Source: Strongylocentrotus purpuratus (Eukaryota > Echinodermata > Echinoidea > Camarodonta > Strongylocentrotidae). Taken from it: DNA of 64,000 nt. The number at the start of each line of letters is the position of its first letter. Positions within the stretch are counted from its first letter, which is position 1. The notes under the pieces are model-generated. The model saw nothing but the letters and a program-made list of their open reading frames with translations, did no database searches and was not told the DNA's origin. Made by a program: the position numbers and the translations under genes. Below are positions 23,520 through 36,000 of the stretch, piece after piece. Where the stretch lies: the NCBI RefSeq assembly GCF_000002235.5, contig NW_022145613.1, positions 3,625,947 through 3,689,946 on the forward strand, in the 5' to 3' direction.

Positions 23520-26069
23520 ATTAAAAAATGGTTTGATGTAGGCCTTTTGAAAATTAATGGTGTCGTAAAAAACTCTAGACTTATGTCTTTGAGAGAAATT
23601 GAAGAAAGATTTGAGAAAAAACATGCTTCTTTATTTCAAGAATATTACATCATAGTAAATGCGATTCCCAAAGTTTGGAAACAGAATATGTTAAGTCAGG
23701 TACATGTAGATGATGCGACACAGGAAGAAATTGAAGGTGTCATGAAAAATGTTTTAATGAATGTTAACACTAAACGAAAGTAGAAGTTTTTCTACTCTAC
23801 GTTGTCTATTTATTCAATTGTTAGACCTCCAATCGAAGAAAAATTGGAAGAAATAATAATAATAATAATATATAACATTTATTAGGCGCTTAATACAGGT
23901 GTTTCTAAGCGCACTATTGTCTGAATTAAAATTACCAACTAAAACTTGTAATAAACACAAAAAATATAAACATATTCTTTATTCAATAAATCATGCATAT
24001 ATAATATAGGATTTCTCGGTCACTTTCGTAAGCTGGCCACACAAATTCATTTTATGTTCATTCAATTTCGCCGATTCTGTCACCGCAGCTGTTATTTTTC
24101 GTTCAAATTCGTTTTTTAGCATTCAAATTCCTAAAACGATCATTCAAAAACATTTCATTTTCATTCAAATTAAAAGGTGTTTCTTTTTGGTAAAATTGTC
24201 ATTCAATTTAAAGCGAGACGATTCGCGATTACGTAATAGCGTCTTCCGTGAATTCAAATTTGTTTCTTTGCATACAGTTTCACACGTTTTGCAGACAAAT
24301 TAAACATGTACATCTTACTCAGTATGATCATATATAGAACCCCCGCAAGCTTAGTTCCATGTTAAATCCATTTCAAATTGTATGGGTTGGTAAGCAACAA
24401 ACATGTTATTTGCCCTCACTATGGGTGTAAATGTATACCCACTAAATCCTCACTATTTAGCAACTGAACGATCATGTGTTAAGTAGATAAAATCTAGCCA
24501 TATCAATATAGAATTAGCATGGAACTAAGCAAGAGTGTCTTTTTTATGAATATGCAATGATATAAGTACATGCAAAGTGTGTGTTTACAGACTACGGCTA
24601 TATTTATTGGAGTGGCGTACCATAATGGTGGGGGGGGGGGGTGGTATCAATACTCTATACATTGGTTTATTTTTAATGTTTAGTTTGGTTATGTTTTTGA
24701 TAAGTTATTCGATTTTCGTAACCTCTTTGAAGCCATTTATATTTGTGTAAATTATATTTCGTCTGTATTGAACATGTTAAGAACAATCTATGAGTATCAG
24801 TTCAATCACAATCATAATCACATCAAAATCTGAATCACCATCACACTGAATCACAATCACAATCGTAATCACCATCTCAATTACAATCACGATCACGCTA
24901 CACAATCATCAATGAGTTTGATACATTGTTTTCTCACTGCGCGCACATCTCAATAGCTAATGCCATGTGGACATAAACTAAAGAATACTTACATACAATC
25001 TGAAATCTTGTTTTGGTTATATATATTTCAATGAACATAATTACATCATGCATGACATCATCATGTTCGTCTACATCATATCACTTCCAAAAGACGACCG
25101 GGTACGATAAAGTCAGTGACGAGAACATCAGTAAGATGATGTCCAATCTTTTATCTAGAGTTGTTTAACCCTCTACATGTTGATGGGCAAGACATCTAGG
25201 CATGTTATATAACTCATTTGTTTAATTTAGATGAGAAACATGTGCATATACCATGTATACCATAGGTTTGTAAAGATAGGCGAATTTGAATGAAAACTTT
25301 GTTATTTAGAATGACCCAAAGTGAAATTGAATGGTACAGACGTCCGATTTGCCATTGTTGACGAAAATGAATGCAAATTGCGCATTTGTAAGCGGTTGTT
25401 AAATTGAATGAAACAAGTGCTGAATCCATTGACCGAATAAGTAAATCAAATGAAAGAAGTGTTATTTTGAATGAAAGTTACACGCCGGCAGTTTATTTCG
25501 CGAATTTGAATGAAGTTTGTATCAAAACGAATGAAAAGCTTACGAAAGTGACCGAGAAATCCTATAGTACAGAACAAATCGACTGGAAAGTCATATGGTC
25601 ATTTAATTTACAAGCTATGAAAGAAAACAAAATATCAGAATTCAATTTTAAGTTATTACACAACTTATTACCAAATAGGTATAATTTATTCAAATGGAAA
25701 TTGTGTAACAATCCCTTATGTTTATATGATGATCAGTTCCACGACAATCTCCATTTATTTGCAAAATGCAAACACACAAGAATGTTTCGGTTAAAATTTG
25801 GAGACATAATTCGAAAACTTTACAATGTTAATTTTTCTTTTGAAAAGTTCGTTTTAATTGAAGGTTATAACTTGAAAAACAAAATATTTAAAAGTTTAAA
25901 TTTTCTTATCATATATGCAAAATACGCAGTTTATTTAACATTTATGCAAGCAGAAAATCGCAAACTCATGGTTCATGAAGTCTCTATACTTTGTATTTTC
26001 AAAAGATTAATCCATAACCGATTAAAGATCGAAAAGTACTGTAAAACAAAACAGCTATGCATTTTTTAA
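23520..26069 (+). mobile_element. LINE ORF2 C-terminal fragment, split by insertion
   Basis: The left part (to about 23849) reads like the post-RT region of a Tx1/L1-like LINE: WFDVGLLKINGVV, an AIPKVWK block, then FFYSTLSIYSIVRPPIEEKL, with one in-frame stop between the last two. The right part (25563-26069) continues with IDWKVIWSFNL, FNFKLLHNLLPNRYNLFKWK and a Cys/His zinc-knuckle (CNNPLCLYDD, NLHLFAKCKH) characteristic of zf-RVT, ending in TAA. About 1.7 kb of inserted DNA lies between. The 5' part of the LINE is missing. Confidence 0.75.
24009..25562. mobile_element. Inverted-repeat element with GAATGAA-rich subterminal repeats
   Basis: Ends are ggatttctcggtcactttcg and cgaaagtgaccgagaaatcc, about 26-bp inverted repeats flanked on both sides by TATA (possible TA or TATA target duplication). 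The outer 200 bp on each side is full of the motif ATTCAAATT / AATTTGAAT. The centre has an (AATCAC)n array at about 24800-24910. No transposase frame. About 1554 bp. Confidence 0.8.
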
Positions 26070-26418
26070 AACACTCATGTTATTTAAGAAAACGAAACAT
26101 GCTTTATTTGAACTATGTTAAGATGCTACGATGTTATTTCAATCGATTGTGTACGATTGTTTGATTTGTTCAAAAGCATATATTTATCAATAAATTCATT
26201 TTTACAAAAAAAGAAAAAAGTTCCAATACAATGAAAAGAAAAAAAAACGGAAAAATACCCAACTATCTGCGGGTGAAAGGTTGAATAGAAAGGGTGTGAA
26301 GGACTCGCAACTTTACATTACATCCTGCATGGGGTTGCATTAAAGGTGTGTGTTCAGCAATATTCTCTTTAATGAGAGTATTTAACATTTGAATTTCTTG
26401 TTACATAAGTAATGACCC

Positions 26419-26631
26419 TGCCCCCCACTCCGGGGTCGGAAGTACCGCATGCGTGTTCCCAAAATGTCCGGTAAAGGGGTACTTTGCACGCACCAAAGTC
26501 CGGCTCGTGGTACACAAAAATCCGGCCCGTATCGACTTTACACACCGGACTTAGGGGGGTGTTTAAAAAAAAAGGGAACACGCATATGCGTACCCTAAAT
26601 ATCACTGAGTTGGGGGGGGGGGGGGGGAGTA
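26419..26631. repeat. Poly-C/poly-G-bounded repeat element (short copy)
   Basis: Left end ccccccactccggggtcgg, then cgcatgcgtgttcccaaaat; right end cgcatatgcgtaccctaaat and actgag before a G run. It has the same terminal blocks as 10672-11067 with a shorter middle. Confidence 0.7.
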
Positions 26632-27117
26632 ATGATTGATGCTGGTATGAATTATAATAGTTTGCTTGCTTAGAATAACAAAAAGTGATTGATTTTAATA
26701 TTGTTATAATTATGTTGATGATTGGTCTCTTTAAAAGTAAAGTGTCTGCTCACGTGATTTCCAGTTGTGTCTTTTCCATTTCTGCCTTCCAAATAAGTTG
26801 CCATCAAAAATGTGTAACACACATTGATGTTACAAAAAGAAAGAAGCTGAATCGTGTCGTTCATTTGTTTTTGTTTAAGAAAAAAACACATATGTGAAGT
26901 AAATTTGTGATAAAATATGTTACCATATATAACAATATTTGGAGGGTGTGCTGAAAAGAATACCTGCGAACCCAACGTTCGGATGACGCTAATAATGTAT
27001 ATAGCATAAGTACTGTATTGATCAATACTGAATTGTTTTTGTCTTTACACGTTGAAGTATTTTTCTTCCATGAGTATTAATGATTCACCTGGAAATCAGG
27101 GGAATATCCGGAAAATA

Positions 27118-27330
27118 ATAAAAAATAATAATAGGCATTTCTATAACGCCGTCTATCTGGAATTCTATTCCGAGGCGCACTTTATAATTACCCCGGCTCT
27201 AGCCTAGCTGCCATTACACCGCTCTATGCATTTCAAGGAATTAATTCCTGCCCGGTGCCTATTTACCTCACCTGTGTGGCAAATGAAGATTAATGCCTTC
27301 CCAAATGACATTAGTGTCTTTTTCCTTCAG
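27118..27330 (+). repeat. Dispersed repeat starting with (AAT)n and a GCGC-like core
   Basis: An (AATA)n start, then ggcatttctataacgcc, ccgaggcgcac and gtgcctatttacctcacctg. This type of non-coding dispersed repeat is common in marine invertebrate genomes; the class (SINE-like or MITE) is not settled from sequence alone. Confidence 0.4.
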
Positions 27331-27574
27331 TCAGAAAAAATTCGGAGCATTTGAGAAAATTCTCTTGAATCAGTAAAAATCAGTAATCCGGGAATTTCAT
27401 CTCAATCTCAAGTGGAAGTAGTATAATAGTGTCAAAATTTCTGTACTGTAAATTGTGCCGTTGTACTTTCAGCTACTGCTGAAAAGGTTTCAAGCTGGGA
27501 ATAAATCGAAATAACGTTTAATTGGAAATGGTTACCACCTGGAAGAAAACGGAGTAGTAATGGCTGAAATAAGT

Positions 27575-27680
27575 AGATGTTATAGAAATGGCTGCATTTG
27601 CTTCAAAATACTTTTTGAAGCAAATGCAGCCATTTCTATAACATCATTTCTATAACATGTACAATTATTGTACATGTACA
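27575..27680. repeat. Two adjacent perfect hairpins
   Basis: agatgttatagaaatggctg through the mirrored cagccatttctataacatc forms a stem of about 32 bp with a very short loop. Next to it, acatgtacaattattgtacatgt is a second palindrome. Confidence 0.8.
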
Positions 27681-29168
27681 TGGTGTAGATCAAGGTTATA
27701 TCGATGCGCATGACTTGTGTTCATTTATGTTTCAATATAAATGCGTGAATTTGTAAAGAATTTGTTATCTCTGAAAAATGTAAAGAAAACGATGGATTTG
27801 TTTTGTAGTTATTGTTTGTGGAATGTGGATGCAATGTTAATGTGACTTCAAAGTCTCTACTTTTTGGTACAAAAGAGCGGCTATTATTTTGCAGCAATGT
27901 TGTGTACTTTACTTGATTGGGCCTTTTTAAATAAAGCGATTCTTCTGTACTAGTACTAATCATATATTAATTTGATTCGTTATGATAACAAAATAAAGAT
28001 GATTTCAAGCGGGAAAAAAAATCTTGCTACATTGTTTTATTGTTGTTACAAGTCACTCTAAATTTTCTTTTGTAGATTTAACTCAGGCTACATGATGTTT
28101 CCATATTTTATTTGACATTATAAACAATTTTCCCTCTTACTGCTTAAACATTTCCGAAATTACGCTGTTAAACTCGTTTATGTTAACTTTTTATTTCCGT
28201 TTGAAGATCATATTAATAGTTGCAAGCACAAGCATCCAAAAGTAACCACATTGCAAAAACAGCAATAATCATAAACTGGCCATGTCGATAAATTTGATAG
28301 ACCTTCCTTCAATAAACGGTCTCAATTCAAGCATGAGATTAATATTATTACATCGAGAAGCAAATGTCATCCATTCATTTGATATTTGATATACTTTACT
28401 TACTTTATGAGAATTTTGTTGCAATTATAGCTGTGCTCATGTTGGTTATCTAAGTGGGATGCTAACTGCAATAGGCCGTGCAAATAACCCCATTTAACTT
28501 GAGCAAAATTGCGTCTTTAGTTTGTTTTATAATCCCCTGTGTACAAATGCAGTGGCACGCATGCATGCACCATTATGTAACAATAAACGACATATTGTAG
28601 CTTACAGAAATAACCCTTATCAAAATACAAAAGCTTATTACAAAGGCTTTCCTGGTTGGGGATGTTTAGGGTTTGAAGCCTCCTTGATATGCTAACCCCC
28701 CCCCCCCCCCCTCCACAAAAAGGTTTGGGTTTAGAGACAGGGAGGGGAGAGAGGGGGTGAGGGGAAGAAGAAATAGTGAGTGTGTGAGAGAGTAAGAGGA
28801 GAAAGAGGGGAGGGGGTGAGAAGGGAGAGAGAAAGCTAATTCAGGTATTACGGCAAATTTGTGACTTTTATAGCAAAATGCTTCTGAAAAATGGAAAAGT
28901 AGATAGATCACTACACGGACCTTTGCTATAAGCTGTCATACTGTCAGTTACCTGATGATATTTAATTTTTGTTAATGTTAAATATTGTATGCAAACTTAA
29001 GTTGGGCTTGGTCTTGGAGACCCAATCGATGCCACTGTACCACACGCAATGGTTTCAAACCCTCCGATCTTAAATAAAATTCCTGAAATAAAAATAGTCA
29101 ATGAGCTTCTACACTTTCTTTATACATTCCTTACATCAAACTAATAATTTAATAAACCAACCTTTCTA

Positions 29169-29229
29169 TGAGGAGAGAGAGAGAGAGAGAGAGAGAGAGG
29201 GGGAGAGAGAGAGAGAGAGAGAGAGAAAA

Positions 29230-29271
<42 letters not shown>

Positions 29272-29275
29272 TGAG
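29169..29275. repeat. (GA)n microsatellite
   Basis: Pure GA with a few GGG and AAA interruptions. Confidence 0.95.
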
Positions 29276-29457
29276 AGAATCATTGGTATAAGAAGGATAA
29301 GCGTATTATCTCTTTGGACAACTTTGAATGGAATCCGTTTTTGGTGGAATAATGTACAATGCGGACCCTATAGCCATGGGCCTTGGTAGAGAAGGTGGTG
29401 GGGCTTGGCATCCCCTCTCATTAAAGCAAATGAATATCAAAGCCTTGTCAGCAAAAC

Positions 29458-29653
29458 AACCCCCCCCCCCCCGAAAAAACTCTTTTCATTGTTGGAAATT
29501 TTTGTAGCCTAAAATTGCGGACAAAATTAATCTGGTCTGCCACAGTAAGAGGACACCTTTTTTTTTTTTTGGTATCGAAATTTGAAAATTTGACATTTTG
29601 CTCCGTTTGGGGGGGGGGGGGTAAGGTCATCTTTTTGAGGTCAGCCATGGGAA

Positions 29654-29684
<31 letters not shown>

Positions 29685-29785
29685 AAAAATCCAAAAGGGG
29701 GGGTTTTAGGGAAATTTAGGGGGGGGGGGGTTACACACAAAAAATACCAAAGGGGGGGTTTAACCCCCCCCCCTCCCCTGTGTAC
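29458..29785. repeat. Homopolymer-rich repeat block
   Basis: Alternating C, T, G, T, G and C runs, ending in a C run followed by tgtgtacgcgcctg. It resembles the other poly-C/G-bounded elements in the window, but I could not define both ends. Confidence 0.5.
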
Positions 29786-30092
29786 GCGCCTGCCCTGAAC
29801 AATAGGTATTAAGTAAAGATATACGCCACTGGTTACAGACCATAGTCTGTTAGTCAATTTGGTTTTACGACAGTAAATAAATCAAAAGTATTTATAACAA
29901 GACGTAACTTTTAACTTGCTACTGAATCACATGTTGAATGCTGAGGAAATCACTTTCTGTGCAGCTACTGCGTTGATAAAAACACATTCATACCTGCTCT
30001 GTATCTTGGAAATTAGGCCAATGCATTATCAAAAGTGATTTTCGGTACCAGTACAGTGTTTTATATAGTATTCAAAAGACATAGGAAGCACC

Positions 30093-33000
30093 ATGAAGGC
30101 ATCTTATTTCATCCTTGTGGTGTTTCTGAAATTATGTTTCTTGTTCTCTTCAGATGGCTACATCTTATCATCCTGTAAGTATTTAATTGTGTCAAAATTA
30201 TGATCTTTTTATTTTTCCTTCGAATATAAATATATCAAATGGCTTATAAAGATGGAGATAATTATGTGATAATATAGGAGGACGTGCATTATGTTGCCAT
30301 TTGGTTAAAGATTGCGCCTTTCAATGTCTCCAAGTAGAGCCATTTTTAGGAAAGTTTGGCCAACCCGGTTCGAATTTGGCTTGGGCACATTATGGCAAAA
30401 ACTGCTTTGTGGCAAAAACTGCAAGCAAAAGAATATACACCATGATACCAATTAGAGTTAAGTTGGCCAAACCCTGTGTGACTCCAAATTTATTAACGCC
30501 ATTATACGATCATTTTTTTCTTCTCCATATTTTTCCCTCCACAGGGATTTTATTGATTTTCATTTGAAACAAATTAACTAATATATATTCAAGGTAATTT
30601 ACACTTATAACATAGATAAAATTGGCTTCTCAAGATGCAAGTATTGTTGAACTGTTGAGTTAACAGAAAACTAACAAATCAATAATTCATTTCTGATATT
30701 CATGGAAAGAAAAAAAATACAGAAAAAATATCATTTTAAGTAAACAAATTCCTGAATTGAAACCATTTTCTTGTGAATTTGTTATTTCTACGATTCGAAT
30801 TTGCAATATACTTTTCGTTTTTGAAGTAATTTATAATCGAAACTCTAATATAATCAAAGTCGGGCAATTGTTTCTTTATTTTGCAAGTATACACCATCTG
30901 TTGCACCACAATCAGTTTACAATTCAATGCATAATTATTTTAACCTCTTAAACCAAATAATTTATCTTGTAATGAAAATGTTAATTTATTTCCGGTTCCA
31001 GTATAAATCCAGTGCTCTAACCTATCCCAAATATGTTTTACATGCGTACAATCACATAGCAGATGTACAACTGTTTCAATCTGTTCATTAAAAAATGTAC
31101 ATTCTTTCTTGGGACTAAATTCATTTTAAACAGTAGATCGTTCGTATATAATATGCGTTGCAAAACTTTAAACTGAAACCATCGTAAGCCCACATCAATA
31201 GTACAATTACATCCAATAGAACAATATCTTTCCCAACTCTTATCATTCAGGTCGAAAATGCATTTCCATTTAAGAAAACTTTTATACGATCATGATTAAG
31301 CGTATTCGATTTTATTCCATCTTAACTACCGAACAAAGAGTTAATTGCTTGAATTCGAACGTTAGAGTAGTCATTGTAATGTGATTTCTTCATCATTTAC
31401 ATCATTTTGCACGTGGGTACTCCTGTCTTTAATATTATTACTAAACTGGAAGAAGTTTTAAAAATTTGCTCTCATTATCACACATAATTATTATCAAAGA
31501 TTGGAACCAGCTAGCTTGGCTTTTGCATTGCTCATCGAATTCGATTTTTAGGTCTTGACCCCTTAATTTTATTTTTTCTGTCGACATTCTTAGATTCATT
31601 TTTCTATCGTTCATACTCTTCGTGCTTGTACCATCCTATATCTCTATGAACTGATACAACATGAAGTATACATTTCGGGAGGGGTCGTCCAGTATCAACC
31701 ATCGTACACTATAATAACAAACGTTTCGTGGCCTTTTATTACAACGCATTCAGCCAATATGATACACAACTTACGTCATTGCTTTACTTTGGGCCCGTAT
31801 AATAGATAGTATGAAGGCAAGGTAAGCAACTTGGTCTTTATTTCCTTGTCTAATAATGGGAGGAAATGGCCTCGATTTAAGGATTAGGCCAACCTACAAT
31901 GACCGGCAAAAGGTCGACACACTACACCGAACACGAAATATGTTCGTTTAACAAGAAAGGCTATACACTGCATGACTTCAACAGTTTTTACAGAACTTTA
32001 ACTACCAAAAGGATATCAAGATGGTATCGAAAAGCAAAATTTAATTACGAGTACTCTTTGAATCATTAGTTCTTACTGATTATTACTCCAAAATAGTTAT
32101 AAATAATTTCCCCCTAGCAACACCCTCCTCCCGCTCTAATAACCACAACCCTAATGCCTTTTTGGAAGCACCATTTACTATTCAGACATACCAATATACA
32201 GCGATAACATTATCAGAGGGCCTTATCCTTTCTCATGGGCTTTTTTCTAATTCTTTCTATCCCCAGTTCACTTGGTTGACGGTAACTCCCCAAACGAGGG
32301 CCGTGTTGAAGTCACACTAAGAGATGATGATGGGTACAATCTGACAGGCATTGTGGTATCTGATGATAAATGGACAAGAGATGCGGCAAAATGGGTTTGC
32401 GAGGAGCTAGGCTACCTCAACGCAGCATTTGTCCCGGATGATAATAGATTCGGAAGAGGCTTGCAGTCAGGGATTTTTAGTATTGACAAGATTTTTAGTA
32501 TTGACAACCGGACGTTAGGTAAAGTATTCGAGACAGGTTATGAATTCGTTATGTGATTCCTCTAAAAAGTATTTATACCTTTGAAAGTTTAGATAGATGG
32601 GGAAGACAGAGAGATAGATAGAGAAAGAGAGAGAGAGAGAGAGAGCGAGAGAGGAAGGGAGGGAGAGGGGGAAAATAGTATAATAAGTGTACAGTGTACG
32701 GGCAAACTGAAGATAGCTGTCAGCTTTACAATCTGCAGAAGATGGCAGATTAGCAATCGCCGCGTCATTAACGTCAGACATCATTCTGTGCGCCAAACTT
32801 TTTGCTCATGGATTTTCTTTTCATCCAAATAGCATCGTGAAATCAAATCACCCTAATGAGGTTGTTCGACAATAATCATAGACAGAATAAAGAGCATTGA
32901 TGTGAAAGGTCGTTTGGCAAAGTAATCTTCGTCCCAAATCAATTAATTGTCTTATAGCACTCACCATACACCTTTTCATAAATGTGAATGTTTCATCTTT

Positions 33001-36000
33001 ATTTTTTTAAATTTTAGTTGAACCTGAATGCAACTCAAACAAATCAGACAATTGCAGCGAGATCGGAGCAGCCGGTGTAATATGTCAGAGTAAGTAGCCT
33101 GTATGTCAGCCACCATCATTTAAATGTATCCTTCATTTTTGCGGGTAAATTGGCATGAATGATTGTTCAATTATATTAAATTGTTTTAAGCAGTGAAAAC
33201 ATTAAGAAGTTACTTTGCTAAACAACTCATTGGTGTATCGATCGAATAACAGCCAAGGTTGTAGAGTATCATGCGTTTATCAGAAGAGATTTGAATGGGG
33301 AAAAGAAGTAAAACGTTAAAAGTTGAATGATTCAGTGTGTTGAATGAAAAGTGTGTGTAAGTGTATATGTGTGTGTAACAGAAAGAGCGAGTAAGAGAGA
33401 ACACTACTGTTTAAAGGGACTTTGTAACATTGTTCAGATGAGAGATAGTGGTGCTAAGGTAGTGACTTCAATGCTGGATGTACAATTAAAGATAATCTGG
33501 AAATTTGAGTGAAAACGGATCATTATTCATGGCACAAATTGGAAAAAACTGATCTGATCGATTCCTTAATTCTCCCAACTATATTATTCTACTTCTATTC
33601 TGCTACTTTTCAAAGCCTGTTCAGCATCACGACAAGGACAATTTAATTACATTTTAGGTGAATGTAAATCGTCACAAAGCAATACAATGGCTCTACATTC
33701 CATTCCAGACATTTAAGTGTTGACAGATTTTTATAGCCTGTTTTATGTATTTTTCTCATGGAAAAACGGTTGGGAAAATTCAAAAATGGTTGGGAGAATT
33801 TACTGTTATTCACTGTTAGAGGGTGTCTCACATCGACTCCTTCAAAGAAAACCATAGATATCTTTGTGGTTTGAGAACTTGTTTAGGATTTTTTGCATGT
33901 CAGAGGGTTAGTATAGTAGAAGGAATATAGTAAGTAACATTTTATACAAAAATTAAGCAAACTTTTTCATCAACCATCAACAATGTTACCGAGTCACTTT
34001 AAAACCCTCAAACGGTTTCAACTATTAAAGATAAACTTGAGTTCTGGTAAAAAAAGAAAATGAATTCTCACAGAATCTAACGAAACTTACACTGAATATT
34101 CAAGATTACAAATAAATGTCATGTGCCAAACAATTTTGGAAGAAAATGTATACTGGCTGGGTAATGAGCATAGAAAGATAAGGAAATCAGGGTAGTACTA
34201 GCCCCGACACCATGTGTGTTGTCCCATATACATCTTTCTGTGTAAGTGATTGTTACTTTACTAAAACTCTGCCAAATTTGTGATGATTTTGATGACTCCA
34301 GAACCTTGCATTACACACCATTACTTACATGCTATATGATCAACTTTTCTGATCCATTCCACACCTTTTCTTTCACAATGCAATCGCATTACAAGAACTC
34401 AAGTTTATCTTTAACGTATTCTATTTTATCTTCTACAGAACCTGGATATTTAGGATGCTATCAAATTCGTCCTGTGGTGTTCTCACAGATCAATATAACA
34501 GAGACGAGCGAAGTAGGGAACAACGACAAATGTCTGGAGTTTTGTAGGAACAAGGAGGATATTACAATTATCGAGTTTCTCTTTGGTAGGAACCTGCCAG
34601 CCCTATATACTGCACAAAGTGGAGATACCTGTTATTGTTTGAATAATATTTCCGAGTCATTTCAAAAGCGCGTGTGTAACACTAGATGCAGTGGAGATCC
34701 AGAGCAATTTTGTGGACGAAAACAACCAGATTCCTATATTGTCTTTAATGGTAAGCATGAAATCCTTTGACTATTATTGGATCCGCCAATATAAGAAAAA
34801 AGGGGTATCTATATGGATAAAGCGGAAAACAAGTTTTCCTGCTTTACGTCGGCATAAACTATTTTTCTGCCGCCCTTGAAAAATGATTAATAATTTTAAT
34901 ATTTTATTTGAGGACCAGAACAGACGATTTAAAGAAACAAGTTATATTAGATATGTTGCTATTTGATTTGAACTATTATGTTCCCCTATAACTCTGATAT
35001 CAAGTTGGTTTCAATAGAAGCAGAAAATGAGAGAAAGTTTGAGCAAAATCCGATTAAAAATAAGACAGTTATGAATTGTTGAAGATGCGATCTATTAAAC
35101 ACATATTGGGAACTCCGTGACGTATTTTGCGAGCCCCCCTCCAATTTCCCCTGTACTAAAACTTCGAATAAAATATATTTTCCCTTAAGAGAATTTTCAA
35201 TTAGTACATTCACCTTAAATATAATGTTTTTAAATACCCCCCTGTATGGAACTAATCTGTTTCGTCATCGACAAATTAAAGTTTATGTAATATTCTGTAC
35301 AGAGCAAATTGGAGAGGAGCTCGCAAGATACGCCATAGTATTGCCAATTTGTCTTTCCCCGATGACAACTCCAGACATGCAATACGTTTTTATTTCTAAT
35401 CGGATTTTACTTAAACATTCACTCACCTATTTCTCTTAATTTTCCGCTTCTATCGAATCCAACCAAATATCAGGGTGGACTCCCCCTTTAAAAGGCCCCC
35501 TCATAAAGGCAAAGTTACAATGTTGTTACAATATATAGATTCTTTCGATTAGGATTGAAACAACAAATCATATACTTTCTCAGATAAAGATATTCGGCTA
35601 TTTTCTTCACCACAAAAATATAAAACCTGAAAAGTAAAAACTGTGGGTACGAACACTAAATATTGTCATCACTAATAATACTCGATTACACTACATGTAT
35701 GTACAGCTTTTATGTGATATGCTTTTGCAGCTTCTACAGGATACTGCCCCGAGATCTCCGGCGTCAATTTGAACGTGTCTGGAAGGAACCGATTTGGTGA
35801 CATAGTGAGGGCGAACTGTAGTGGTGGATCACAACTGATGGGCGATGATGAACTGCAATGTCTAGGTGGTCCTGATTTCTTCGAATGGAATGGGACCGTC
35901 CCTACGTGTAGAGGTATGACTCCTCCCACTTCACCTCTTTTCAAGGGTTTGCCTCAGAATGAAAATGCCGTGAAATGTCTTTAAAATACTATTCTATGAT

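Larger units (their letters stand above)
22728..30092. other. Intergenic DNA between receptors A and B
   Basis: Begins with the receptor A 3' UTR; AATAAA signals are at about 23023 and 23116. The rest holds a split LINE (23520-26069) with an inserted inverted-repeat element, a poly-C/G element (26419-26631), a dispersed repeat (27118-27330), hairpins (27575-27680), a C run (28695), a GA microsatellite (29169-29275) and G/C/T homopolymer blocks (29458-29775). No host coding exon was supported. Confidence 0.6.
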
